Shown here: one piece after another, positions 15,835-24,267 of the stretch
Numbering within the stretch: position 1 is the first letter of the stretch
Layout of the letters: every line of letters starts with the position of its first letter
Assembly (NCBI GenBank): GCA_965216205.1
Contig: OZ244139.1
Location: forward strand, 6,200,001 to 6,264,000
Reading direction: 5' to 3'
Length of the DNA stretch: 64,000 nucleotides
DNA from: CADEDH01 sp965216205
Lineage (GTDB): Bacteria > Actinomycetota > Acidimicrobiia > Acidimicrobiales > SZUA-35
The notes under the pieces: model-generated
What the model saw: the letters and a program-made list of their open reading frames with translations, nothing else
The model's database searches: none
Told to the model about the DNA's origin: nothing
Made by a program: the position numbers and the translations under genes

Positions 15835-16744
15835 CCGTGGCGCCGCCGGGTCGAGCTCGGGCTCCGGATCGGGTTCGCCGATCCCGGGCATGCCCCGGAT
15901 CGACCCGGCCATCAGTCGGGTCATGTGGGAGGCGGTCGAGCGGTTCCACGGGCTCTGCTACCTCGCCCCCGAGGTGCGGGAGGAGGGGACTACGGCTGGC
16001 TTGAAGGGGTTCTGGATGAACTACTTCGCCACCAGGATCGCCCCGGTCGGCGAGGTGGGACCCGACATCGTCGCCTCCACCTTCTTCTACTACAACAGGC
16101 CCCGGATCGAGCGGGCCATCCCCGACGCCTGGCGGTTCTCGTCCCGCGGCGCGGTGCTCGATGCCCGCTACCGGGGGATGGATCGGGCGTTGCGCCGGGT
16201 GTACGGCGATCGGATCGCCAGCGACGAGATGGCGAACGCCGCCGAACTGGTGGCGGCGGCCGTTGCCGGCTGTGAGCCGATCGGCCGCACGATCCACGCC
16301 GGTTGGGCATCGCTGCCGTGGCCGGCGGAGCCCCACCTGCAACTGTGGCACGGCTGCACCGTGCTGCGGGAGTACCGCAGTGGGAACCACCTCATTGCGC
16401 TGTGCGCCGAGGGGCTCGACGGGTGCGAGTCGGTCGTGTCGCACGTCGCGGCCGGTGGCGCCCCCCGCGACTGGATCCGTGACGAGGCCGGCTGGACCGA
16501 GGCCGACGAGGAGGCCGCATTGGCCAGGCTCGCCATGCGGGGTTGGGTCGACCACGCCGGCGCCATCACCGACGCCGGCAGGGCCGGCCGGCAACGGATC
16601 GAGGACCTCACCGATCGGCTCGACCTGCCGGTGTGGGAACAACTCGGCCTCGAGCGCGGTCAGCGCCTGTTCGACCTCCTGTCCGACTTCGCTGCCGACC
16701 TGCCACCCGACGACCAGCTCGACTGGGAGTCGATCTACACCTGA
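15824..16744 (+). CDS. SCO6745 family protein
   Basis: 306 residues from a GTG overlapping the previous gene by 11 bases, with a GAAGGGA ribosome site just upstream. After a Ser/Gly-rich tail of ~20 residues comes the family body: VERFHGLCYLAPEVREE, GFWMNYFATRIAPVGEVGPD, STFFYYNRPRIERAIPDAW, then LWHGCTVLREYRSGNHLIAL with a winged-helix-like C-terminal part (RLAMRGWVDHAGAITDAG). The SCO6745 family is widespread in actinobacteria and has no established function; the C-terminal helix-turn-helix might bind nucleic acid or protein. It ends in a convergent gap carrying palindromic repeats. Confidence 0.8.
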   Translation: MTADRGAAGSSSGSGSGSPIPGMPRIDPAISRVMWEAVERFHGLCYLAPEVREEGTTAGLKGFWMNYFATRIAPVGEVGPDIVASTFFYYNRPRIERAIPDAWRFSSRGAVLDARYRGMDRALRRVYGDRIASDEMANAAELVAAAVAGCEPIGRTIHAGWASLPWPAEPHLQLWHGCTVLREYRSGNHLIALCAEGLDGCESVVSHVAAGGAPRDWIRDEAGWTEADEEAALARLAMRGWVDHAGAITDAGRAGRQRIEDLTDRLDLPVWEQLGLERGQRLFDLLSDFAADLPPDDQLDWESIYT

Positions 16745-16809
16745 TCGGCTGCCGCCGCCTGCTCCTCGTCCTCGGCGCCCTCGTCCTCGGTGGCCGCGCC
16801 GCCGTCTCG

Positions 16810-16932
16810 GCGTTCGCGGGCGAAGGCGGTCAGCGTCGACCGGTTTCGCCCGATGTCGGCTGGGGTTCCCGGTCGTCGGGTCGAGCGTTCGCGGGCGAGT
16901 GTGGTCGGCGTCGACCGGTTTCGCCCGCGAAC
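16810..16932. repeat. Pair of 43-bp palindromic repeats in a convergent gap
   Basis: Copies at 16810-16852 and 16885-16927 share GCGTTCGCGGGCGA and GCGTCGACCGGTTTCGCCCG. The second copy extends to CGCGAAC, giving 11-base inverted arms (TTCGCGGGCGA and TCGCCCGCGAA) with an inner GGTC/GACC pair. The spacing is 75 bases. They lie between genes ending at 16744 (+) and 16949 (-). The sequence differs from the 10-kb and 49-kb repeats, but the layout is the same. Confidence 0.85.
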
Positions 16933-16948
16933 ACGGTGGGCGAGCGGC

Positions 16949-17983
16949 TCAGAGGGGGATGTCGGCGACGACCGGGCGATGGTCCGACGGAAGTCGGTCC
17001 CGCTCACGGAGGCCGTTCGTGGTGACCGTCTGGTCGTCGAGGACCTCCGCCGCGTACTCGTCGGCGGCGACCCGACCGGTCCAGGCGAGCTCGGCGAGCG
17101 ACGGTGACAGGCCGATGTGGTCGAGGACGAGGTCCATGTCGGCGTCGAGGACGAAGTCGTGGAACTGGGCGGTGAAGTCGACCGTGACGTCGAAGCCCGG
17201 CGAGTGGAACAGCACGTGGGTCAAGTGGCGCCTGGGAAAGAAGACCGACCCGAAGATGCGGTCCACCACCGAGTGGGTGAGGAAGCGCTCCTCGAAGAAG
17301 TCGGCGCCGGCACCGTCGTTGAGGTCGCCCGTCAGCACGATGTGCCGCTGCGGGTCGGCCACGAGGATGACGTCGAGGAACTGCCGGATCCGGTAGGCCT
17401 CGGCGCTGATCCTCCGACGGGCCAACAGGGCGCCGGCGAAGAACGCCTGCCGCTGCTCGCCGCCGGCGTTGAACAGGGCCTCGCCGTCGTTGACGAACTT
17501 CGACTTCAGATGGTTGTTGACGATCAGGATCTCGTGGCCGTCGAAGCCGACCAGCGCAGTCTGCGGGGTCCTGGCGAACTTCTGCGCAGCGACGATGCCG
17601 TCGGCGTCGACATCGGCGAGGATGCCCGCCGCGAGGTCGATGCCCCCGATCGCCCCCGGTCCCGGAGCGAGCGACGCGGTCCGGTCGGTGCGGGCTGCGA
17701 CGGCGAGCGCCTGCCCTCCGCCGGAGCCTCGGAGAATCGTCCAGGGCCCATCGACGAACCGGTCGAAGAACTCCTCGAGCTCGGGTTGTCCGGCGGCTTC
17801 CTGCAGCGCCACGACGTCGGGGTCGACGCCGCTGATCACCCGCCCGCACCGCTCGGCCAGGCCGACCACGTCGCCGATCGACGGCGAGAAGTTGTTGCCG
17901 GCGAACACATCTCGGAGCACCGGGTCCTGGCCACCGGTCCACCACGAGTTCATGTGCTCGATGTTCCAGTCCATCACCCGCAT
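16949..17983 (-). CDS. Endonuclease/exonuclease/phosphatase family protein
   Basis: 344 residues of the EEP fold. Landmarks in order are MRVMDWNIEHMN at the start, DVVALQEAAGQ (metal-binding Glu), ILIVNNHLKSK, IVLTGDLNDGAGADFFEE (Asp-x-Asn) and a closing RLPSDHRPVVADI (Asp-His pair). These are the metal and catalytic residues of the family, so it should be an active Mg-dependent phosphodiesterase or phosphatase. There is no signal peptide, so it is probably intracellular. DNA, phospholipid or nucleotide could be the substrate; an unusually large middle part offers no further hint. A strong GAGAGGAG site precedes the ATG, and TAGTCT at 18009-18014 is a likely -10 element giving a short leader. 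Confidence 0.82.
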   Translation of the reverse strand: MRVMDWNIEHMNSWWTGGQDPVLRDVFAGNNFSPSIGDVVGLAERCGRVISGVDPDVVALQEAAGQPELEEFFDRFVDGPWTILRGSGGGQALAVAARTDRTASLAPGPGAIGGIDLAAGILADVDADGIVAAQKFARTPQTALVGFDGHEILIVNNHLKSKFVNDGEALFNAGGEQRQAFFAGALLARRRISAEAYRIRQFLDVILVADPQRHIVLTGDLNDGAGADFFEERFLTHSVVDRIFGSVFFPRRHLTHVLFHSPGFDVTVDFTAQFHDFVLDADMDLVLDHIGLSPSLAELAWTGRVAADEYAAEVLDDQTVTTNGLRERDRLPSDHRPVVADIPL

Positions 17984-18008
17984 CGTCGGCTCCTCTCGTC
18001 CTGGTGCG

Positions 18009-18014
18009 AGACTA
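18009..18014 (-). promoter_or_regulatory. -10 hexamer for the endonuclease-like gene
   Basis: TAGTCT on the minus strand, about 26 bases before the ATG at 17983; the short leader carries the GAGAGGAG ribosome site. The remaining bases up to 18153 show no gene. Confidence 0.4.
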
Positions 18015-18153
18015 GGAGCGATCGCCCGCCCGGTCTGCGGACCCTTCGGCACAGGCGCCGGGCCCGCACCGGGCGTCGGTCGAGCTCGCGACCCACAGGT
18101 CCGCGGCCTCGGATGAAGCCGCCCCGGCGCCGACGAGCTTCGTGCGGTTTCGC

Positions 18154-18960
18154 CTACCTGGTGGCGGCGACCTGCTCGTACTTCCGGATGGTTAGCGGGA
18201 CGAGCACGGCGATGATGACGACCACCCAGCCCAGGGTGTAGAGCGTTGCGTGCTGAAGCGGCCAGGCCGACGGTTCGGGCGCCCCCGCCGGGATGTTCCC
18301 GAAGTGTTCTCTGGCCGCCCTGGCCACGGCCGACACGGGATTCCACTCGGCGAAGATTCGCAGCGGGGTCGGGAAGCCGTCCGATGGGACGAACGTGTTG
18401 GCGATGAACGTGATCGGGAAGATCACGAGCGACGATGCGTTGTTGATCGCCTCGACGCTGCGGACCGTCAGGGCGAGGAAGGCCATCACCCACGAGAAGG
18501 CGTAGGCGAACACGAGCAGTAGGCCGAACGCGATCGCCGCATGGCCGATGCCGTTGCGGATCCGCCAACCGACGAGGTAGCCCGCGCCGGCCATCACGAC
18601 GATCGACGCCACGTTGTAGATCACATCACTCGCCGTGCGGCCGATGACGACCGCCCCTCGCGACATCGGCAGGGAGCGGAACCGATCGATGATGCCCTTC
18701 TGCAGGTCGTCGGCCAGGCCGAGTCCGGTGAACGTGGCCCCGAACGTCAGGGTCATGGTGAACGCACCCCCGACCAGGAACTCGCGGTACGACCCGCCCT
18801 CGATCTCGATCGCGCTTCCGAACACGTAGGCGAAGAGCAGCACGAAGACGAGCGGCATGACGATGACGGCCACGAACAGCTCAGGCATGCGGGTGATCTT
18901 GATGATGTTGCGACGGGCCACGGTGGCGCCGTCGGAAACTGCGAATGCGAAGCGTTCCAT
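18154..18960 (-). CDS. ABC-2 type exporter permease (DrrB-like)
   Basis: 268 residues. Six membrane segments are visible, from LFVAVIVMPLVFVLLFAYVF near the N-terminus to LYTLGWVVVIIAVLVPLTI at the end. The cytoplasmic motif GIIDRFRSLPMSRGAVVIGR is the EAA-like signature of DrrB/NodJ permeases. The ATG shares one base with the stop of the ATPase gene (TAATG), so the two are translated together and form one transporter. Relatives expel antibiotics or lipids from the cytoplasm or inner leaflet. The cargo is unknown; the large SARP-type regulator is divergent from the pair. Confidence 0.88.
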   Translation of the reverse strand: MERFAFAVSDGATVARRNIIKITRMPELFVAVIVMPLVFVLLFAYVFGSAIEIEGGSYREFLVGGAFTMTLTFGATFTGLGLADDLQKGIIDRFRSLPMSRGAVVIGRTASDVIYNVASIVVMAGAGYLVGWRIRNGIGHAAIAFGLLLVFAYAFSWVMAFLALTVRSVEAINNASSLVIFPITFIANTFVPSDGFPTPLRIFAEWNPVSAVARAAREHFGNIPAGAPEPSAWPLQHATLYTLGWVVVIIAVLVPLTIRKYEQVAATR

Positions 18961-19964
18961 TACGCCGCCTCCTCGAACGGGCCGGTCCCCCGATGGAGCG
19001 GTGGCCCGAACGGGGTGATCCGACCGGTCACGGCCAAGAAGACGTCGTCGAGCGTGGGACGGCGGAGCCCGACATCGCTGACTGCGACACCGTCAGCGTC
19101 GAGAGCTCGGAGCGCAGCGACCAGTGCCGTGGTCCCACCCACGACCGGTGCGGTGAGCTTCCGATCGGTGACGAGAGGCTCCTCGGTCGAGAAGCGGGAG
19201 ACGATCGATCGGGCGACCTCGACGTCGGCGGGATCGGGAACGGTGATCTCGATCCGCTCGCCACCCACGGCCGCCTTGAGCTCGTCTGCGGTTCCCGCTG
19301 CGATCCGCCGCCCGTGGTCGATGACGACGATCCTGTCGGCCAACTGGTCGGCCTCCTCCATGTACTGGGTGGTCAACAACACGGTGCGTCCGCGCTGGAC
19401 GAGCTCGTCGATCACGGTCCAGAGCTCGTTGCGGGAACGAGGATCGAGTCCGGTCGTCGGTTCGTCGAGGAACAGCACCGGAGGCTCGGCCACCAGGGCC
19501 CCGGCGAGGTCGAGCCGGCGCCGCATGCCACCCGAGTAGGTCTTGACCGGTCGCTCGCCGGCCTCGACGAGCGAGAAGCGCTCGAGGAGCTCGCGACTGC
19601 GTGACGCAGCCGTTCGGCGACCGAGATGGTAGAGCCGGCCGATCATGTCGAGGTTCTCGAAACCGGTGAGGTTCTCGTCGACGGCGGCGTACTGGCCGGA
19701 GAGCCCGATCCGACGCCGAACCTCGTTCGGGTTGGTGTCGATGTCGGCGCCGGCGACCGTTGCGGTCCCCTGATCGGGAGCGAGCAAGGTGGTCAGGATC
19801 GACACGGTCGTCGTCTTCCCGGCGCCGTTCGGGCCGAGTAACGCCAGTACCGTGCCATCCTCCACGGTCAGATCGAGCCCGTCGAGGACCGTGTGGTCGC
19901 CGTAGCGCTTGGAGAGCCCCCGGGCCTCGATGCGACCGGAGCGAGGTAGTTGATGTGTGGTCAT
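18960..19964 (-). CDS. ABC exporter ATP-binding protein (DrrA-like)
   Basis: 334 residues with all ATPase motifs: Walker A GPNGAGKTT, signature YSGGMRRRLDLAGAL, Walker B PVLFLDEPTTGLD, then a His switch region in LLTTQYMEEAD. The C-terminal ~100 residues after the fold (DPADVEVARSIVSRFS, then PTLDDVFLAVTG) are typical of DrrA-type daunorubicin exporters. It powers the DrrB-like permease encoded immediately downstream. The ATG at 19964 is preceded by CATCGT at six bases and has no obvious ribosome site; the frame stays open upstream to 20045 but that part looks non-coding. Confidence 0.9.
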   Translation of the reverse strand: MTTHQLPRSGRIEARGLSKRYGDHTVLDGLDLTVEDGTVLALLGPNGAGKTTTVSILTTLLAPDQGTATVAGADIDTNPNEVRRRIGLSGQYAAVDENLTGFENLDMIGRLYHLGRRTAASRSRELLERFSLVEAGERPVKTYSGGMRRRLDLAGALVAEPPVLFLDEPTTGLDPRSRNELWTVIDELVQRGRTVLLTTQYMEEADQLADRIVVIDHGRRIAAGTADELKAAVGGERIEITVPDPADVEVARSIVSRFSTEEPLVTDRKLTAPVVGGTTALVAALRALDADGVAVSDVGLRRPTLDDVFLAVTGRITPFGPPLHRGTGPFEEAA

Positions 19965-19970
19965 GGCGCC

Positions 19971-19976
19971 ACGATG
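19971..19976 (-). promoter_or_regulatory. Possible -10 hexamer, leaderless start of DrrA-like gene
   Basis: CATCGT, six bases, then ATG at 19964 on the minus strand. The match is weaker than at other genes. The gap up to the divergent regulator start at 20141 shows no other clear signal. Confidence 0.35.
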
Positions 19977-20140
19977 CACGAGCACGGTGGCACGACGACC
20001 GGACCACGGTTGACGATCACCCGTTGGACGATCCGAGGACTCCACCGGAACACAACCGGCTCACCACCGGCCGAGTTGACGATCGGTTTGTGGGAAGCTT
20101 GCTTGGCGCGACCACCGAGCGGAGGGACGGCACGGCAGCG

Positions 20141-23100
20141 ATGCAGATTCGTCTACTCGGTGGGGTCGGTGCAGTTACCGATGACGGTCGACCGATCGAT
20201 GTCGGTCCGGCCAAGGCTCAGGCGCTGCTGGCGGCGTTGGCGCTCTCGCCAGGGTCGGCCGTGCCGGTCCACCGCCTCATCGAACTCGTCTGGGGCGAAG
20301 AAGCTCCCCGGACGGCCGAGAAGACCTTGCAGTCCTATGCCGCACGTCTACGCAAGGCGCTCGGGCCGGATTCGATCGAGCGGGTGGGTGCTGCCTATCG
20401 GCTGCAGATCGATCCGGACGCGGTGGACGTGGTGCGGTTCCAGCGTCAGCTGGCTACCGGTCGGATCGATGATGCGCTCGCCGAGTGGGTCGGGACCCCA
20501 CTTGCCGGGCTCGACGCTCCCGGTCTGGCGGGCGCGGTCGACGGTCTGGTCGAGCAGTGGCTCGGTGCCGTGGAGGCCGACCTCGAGCGCTTGGTTGGGC
20601 ACGACCCGGCTTCGGCGGTTGCCGTTCTCACGGAACTGACGATGGAGCACCCGTTCCGGGAGGAGATGTGGGCGCTGCTGATGACGGCCCTGTACCGAAC
20701 CGGTCGGCAAGCCGATGCGCTTGCTGCCTACCGGCGGGCTCGGACCCATCTCGTCGAACAACTCGGCGTCGAGCCCGGGGCACGCCTTCGCTCGCTCGAG
20801 TCGAGCATTCTCGGGCAGGACGATCAGGTGCTCGGCGCCCCGGCCAGAGCTGCGCCGGTGTCGTCCCCGCCGACCGGGACGGTCACCTTCGCGTTCATCG
20901 AGATCGAGCAGGCGGCGAGGCTGTGGACCGCTGACCGCGCGGTGATGGCCGAGATCGTGGCCCGTCACGAAGCACTGGTTCGTGAGATCGCGACGACCCA
21001 GGACGGGTATGTGTTCTCGACCGGTGGCGATTCGATCGGGCTGGCGTTCCATCGGGCGGCCGACAGCACCCGGTGGGCCGTCGAGCACCAGCAGGCAGTC
21101 GAGGCCGCGACATGGCCCCACGGACGAGCGCTCCAGATCCAGATCGGCATCCATACCGGCGAGGCGGAGGAGCGTACCGGTGACTACTTCGGTCCACCCG
21201 TGAACTTCGCGACGAGCATCGCCGACGCTGCCCACGGTGGCCAGATCCTCGTTTCCGAGGTGACGGCAGGCCTGATCGGCCATGTGGATCTCCACGAGGT
21301 CGGCCACGTTCAGCTCGAACAGGGCGACGCGGACCTACTTCTCTTCCAGCTCGGTCGCGGCGACCACCCGCCGGTCGCCGGCAGACCGGCCCGGAAAGGG
21401 AACCTCCCCCGGCGTACCGGGAGATTGGTCGGGCGCGAGGAGAGCCTCCGAGGTGTGCGACGAGCGCTGATCGAGGCGCCGGCCGTGACGCTCGTCGGTC
21501 CGGGCGGCATCGGCAAGACCCGCCTGGCTCTCGCTGCCGCCCGGGAGCGGGCGGGCGATCTCGCCGACGGGGCCTATCTCGTGGAGCTGTCGGATGTGGC
21601 GGCGTCCACCGACGTGGCTCGGAGCGTCGCCGACGTGCTCGACGTGGTCGAGCGGTCCGGCCGAACCGACATCGAGGCGATCGTCCATCACCTTCAGCCT
21701 CGGGAGCTGCTCCTCGTGCTCGACAACTGCGAGCACATCGTCGACGGCGCCGCAGACCTCGTCGCGGCGATCAACGCCGGCTGTCCCCGCGTGGCGATCC
21801 TGGCAACGTCCCGGGAGGGTCTCGGTGTCGCCGATGAGCGACTGCTGCCGGTCGGCCCGCTGGCCATCGAAGAGGCGGCGGTCGTGCTCTTCCTCGATCG
21901 GGCCCGCGCTGCCAACGCCCCCGTGGACCCGGAAGCGGATCGATCCGCGGTCGAGGAGATCTGCCGTCGTCTCGACGGCGTGCCGCTGGCGATCGAGCTC
22001 GCTGCAGCCCGTGCGAAGACGCTCACACCGTCCGATCTCGTCGACCGCCTCGACGATCGTCTGAGGCTGCTGTCCTCCGGCCGCCGACGCAGCGTCGAGC
22101 GGCATCGGACCATGCGAGCGACGATCCAGTGGTCGTACGATCTCCTGACCCCGCTCGAGCAGGACCTGTTCCGTCGGCTCTCGGTCTTTGCCGGCGACTT
22201 CGACCTGCGGGCAGTCGAGACGGTCGCTGTCGACGACCGGTTGCCAGCCACTGCAATCGACGGGGCGCTCGACGATCTGGTGGGACGATCGATGGTCATC
22301 GTCGAGTCCGGCCGTTCGGGCCGACGATTCCGACTCCTCGAGACGATGCGCGAGTTCTCGGCCGAGTTGCTGGCCGACGAGGGCAACGCCGACGACGTCG
22401 CGTGCCGCCACGCCCGGTACGTCGCAGGCGAAGTCGAGACGATCGGTGCCGCGCTCCTCAGCCCCGACGAGCTCGAGGCGGCAGCCTGTCTGGTCGAGTT
22501 GTGGCCGAACGTCCGCGCCGCGGTCGAATGGGCTCTGGCGGTCGAAGACAAGGCCGTGGTCACGTCGATCATCCAGCCGATCGCACTGCAGTTGTTCATC
22601 CGCCGCGGGTACGGGGAGGTCTGCGGCTGGGTGGAGCGGCTGCTGGCCATCACCACCGCCGATGACGACGAGCTCCGAGCGCTCTGCCTCGTGTGGGCCG
22701 CGCTCCACTACTCGATGAACCAGCGCCGCGAGCAGCTCCGGGAGCTCCTCGAGGGCTACGGCGATCCCGACCATGTCCTCGTTCGCCATGCCTACCTTCT
22801 CGGCGTCGTCGACGATGCGGTCGCCTCCTTGGAGGTCGCGCCGCTGGCGGCAGCCGAGATGCGGCGGCGGGGCGACGAGACCTGTGCGCGCCTCTTCGAG
22901 ATGTTCGGCGGTGCCGCCATGATGATGGCCGGCCGCAGCGACGGGGCCATCGCCGCGCTCGACGAGGCGGCGACCTGGTTCGAGGTGAACGGACCGCCGT
23001 CGATCTTCGGCTGGACGCAGTTCCTGCTCGGGACCACCGCCGCGTTCGTCGGCGACAACGAGGGGGCCGAGCGGTTCTGGACCCGGGCGATGGCGATCGA

Positions 23101-23530
23101 CGTGCCGCCGCGGACGAACTCGCCCAGCGAGGCCCTGTCGGCCCGATCCGCAGCCCGTGCGGGCCGCCACCGCGAGGCGGCTCGGATCCTCCGGGCGTAT
23201 GTCGCTGAGCTGGTCGACGTCGACTACATGGCGGGCGTCGCAATGGTGGGGATCGAGTTCGTCAACCTGACCGTGGCGACAGGTCGCCTGGTCGACGCCG
23301 CCGTGATCCTCGGACATTTCGACACCACCGGCCTGCTCGGCGTCGAGGGGCCCGGCTTCAAGCAGATGATCGCGGACGCCGTCGACATCGTCGCCAGCGA
23401 TCCCGAGGCCGCAGCGTCACGAGCGGAGGCCGCCGCCCAGCGGCTCGATGAGCGTGCCGCTCTCGCCCACATCGGCCGTGTGCTCGACGACATGCTCGTC
23501 GATGATGGCGGTGGTCCGGAGCGCGAGTAG
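20141..23530 (+). CDS. SARP/AfsR-type regulator with cyclase-like, NTPase and TPR parts
   Basis: 1129 residues. Residues 1-90 form an OmpR-like winged helix (MQIRLLGGVGAVTDDGRPID then QALLAALALSPG), followed by a BTAD domain to ~240. A class III nucleotide-cyclase-like region spans about 250-400. Then comes an NB-ARC type NTPase with Walker A GPGGIGKT near residue 452 and LLVLDNCEHI as Walker B, and a long TPR-like C-terminus. The cyclase part looks inactive: the first metal site reads FIEIE where active enzymes have TDI/ADI, and the VNRAAR motif is VNFATS. SARP proteins activate secondary-metabolite or stress genes. Being divergent from the DrrAB-type exporter, it may control it. The ATG follows a weak ribosome site; 19760 is not plausible as start because it lies inside the exporter gene. 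Confidence 0.85.
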   Translation: MQIRLLGGVGAVTDDGRPIDVGPAKAQALLAALALSPGSAVPVHRLIELVWGEEAPRTAEKTLQSYAARLRKALGPDSIERVGAAYRLQIDPDAVDVVRFQRQLATGRIDDALAEWVGTPLAGLDAPGLAGAVDGLVEQWLGAVEADLERLVGHDPASAVAVLTELTMEHPFREEMWALLMTALYRTGRQADALAAYRRARTHLVEQLGVEPGARLRSLESSILGQDDQVLGAPARAAPVSSPPTGTVTFAFIEIEQAARLWTADRAVMAEIVARHEALVREIATTQDGYVFSTGGDSIGLAFHRAADSTRWAVEHQQAVEAATWPHGRALQIQIGIHTGEAEERTGDYFGPPVNFATSIADAAHGGQILVSEVTAGLIGHVDLHEVGHVQLEQGDADLLLFQLGRGDHPPVAGRPARKGNLPRRTGRLVGREESLRGVRRALIEAPAVTLVGPGGIGKTRLALAAARERAGDLADGAYLVELSDVAASTDVARSVADVLDVVERSGRTDIEAIVHHLQPRELLLVLDNCEHIVDGAADLVAAINAGCPRVAILATSREGLGVADERLLPVGPLAIEEAAVVLFLDRARAANAPVDPEADRSAVEEICRRLDGVPLAIELAAARAKTLTPSDLVDRLDDRLRLLSSGRRRSVERHRTMRATIQWSYDLLTPLEQDLFRRLSVFAGDFDLRAVETVAVDDRLPATAIDGALDDLVGRSMVIVESGRSGRRFRLLETMREFSAELLADEGNADDVACRHARYVAGEVETIGAALLSPDELEAAACLVELWPNVRAAVEWALAVEDKAVVTSIIQPIALQLFIRRGYGEVCGWVERLLAITTADDDELRALCLVWAALHYSMNQRREQLRELLEGYGDPDHVLVRHAYLLGVVDDAVASLEVAPLAAAEMRRRGDETCARLFEMFGGAAMMMAGRSDGAIAALDEAATWFEVNGPPSIFGWTQFLLGTTAAFVGDNEGAERFWTRAMAIDVPPRTNSPSEALSARSAARAGRHREAARILRAYVAELVDVDYMAGVAMVGIEFVNLTVATGRLVDAAVILGHFDTTGLLGVEGPGFKQMIADAVDIVASDPEAAASRAEAAAQRLDERAALAHIGRVLDDMLVDDGGGPERE

Positions 23531-23616
23531 CAGCCCCAGGTTGAGCAGCGGAGGAATGGCGTGTCGTCGACGGCATCACGACCGGTGTGCCCGGCGGCCC
23601 GGACGGCAGGCCATGG

Positions 23617-24267
23617 TCAGAACGCCCAGGCGACCATCAGCGGGAACTCCTCGGTCCAGAACGCGTCGCCGTGGCCGCCGGTCCTCGTCGCCATCACCAC
23701 CTCGGTTTCCGTCGCACGAAGCGCGTCTGCCCACCGGGTTGCGTTGTCGAGGAAGAACTGCTCCTCGGTCCCGGCCACGAGGTAGACGCGGGGGAGCGGG
23801 CTCCCGAACACCGCCGGCGGCTGGTAGCCGGCGCCGGGCGACGCAGCGAGAACGATTCCGTAGAGGTCGGGATGACGAAGTCCCATGGCGAGCGCGAACT
23901 CGCCGCCGAGCGACGCGCCCCACACCGCGGTCCGCTCAGCTGGCAACGCAGCGCCGAACCTCCGAGTCACCCAACGTCTCACCTCGTCGACGAAGAACCG
24001 CTCGTGGGCCTCGAAGCGCTCGGGGTGGAAGCCCGGGACGTATTCCTGCAGTCGTGCATCGTCGTCGCCGAGCCCGTGCACGCCCACGATCATCGTCGAA
24101 GGCCCGTCGGCGCTCTCGAGCGCTGCACACAGACCGGCGACGTGCCACGCCCCGTCGGCGACGTACACGACCGCCTCGGGCGGATCGGTCGGCACGTAGA
24201 CCGTGACGTCTCGCCCGGGCCCGAAGTCGAGCGTCTCGGTCATGAGCTCGCCGGCCTCCGGTGTCAT
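23617..24267 (-). CDS. Alpha/beta hydrolase, putative esterase
   Basis: 216 residues. The nucleophile elbow is GASLGG, preceded by the strand TAVWG; a late TGGHGDAFW segment provides the likely catalytic His, and VVYVADGAWHVAG near the start fits the oxyanion region of esterase-D/Fes-like enzymes. No signal peptide, so probably cytosolic. The ATG shares one base with the lnt stop (TGATG) and is preceded by AGGAGGAG, a strong ribosome site inside the lnt end; a second ATG eight codons on is a less likely start. Co-translation with lnt does not by itself reveal the substrate. Confidence 0.82.
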   Translation of the reverse strand: MTPEAGELMTETLDFGPGRDVTVYVPTDPPEAVVYVADGAWHVAGLCAALESADGPSTMIVGVHGLGDDDARLQEYVPGFHPERFEAHERFFVDEVRRWVTRRFGAALPAERTAVWGASLGGEFALAMGLRHPDLYGIVLAASPGAGYQPPAVFGSPLPRVYLVAGTEEQFFLDNATRWADALRATETEVVMATRTGGHGDAFWTEEFPLMVAWAF

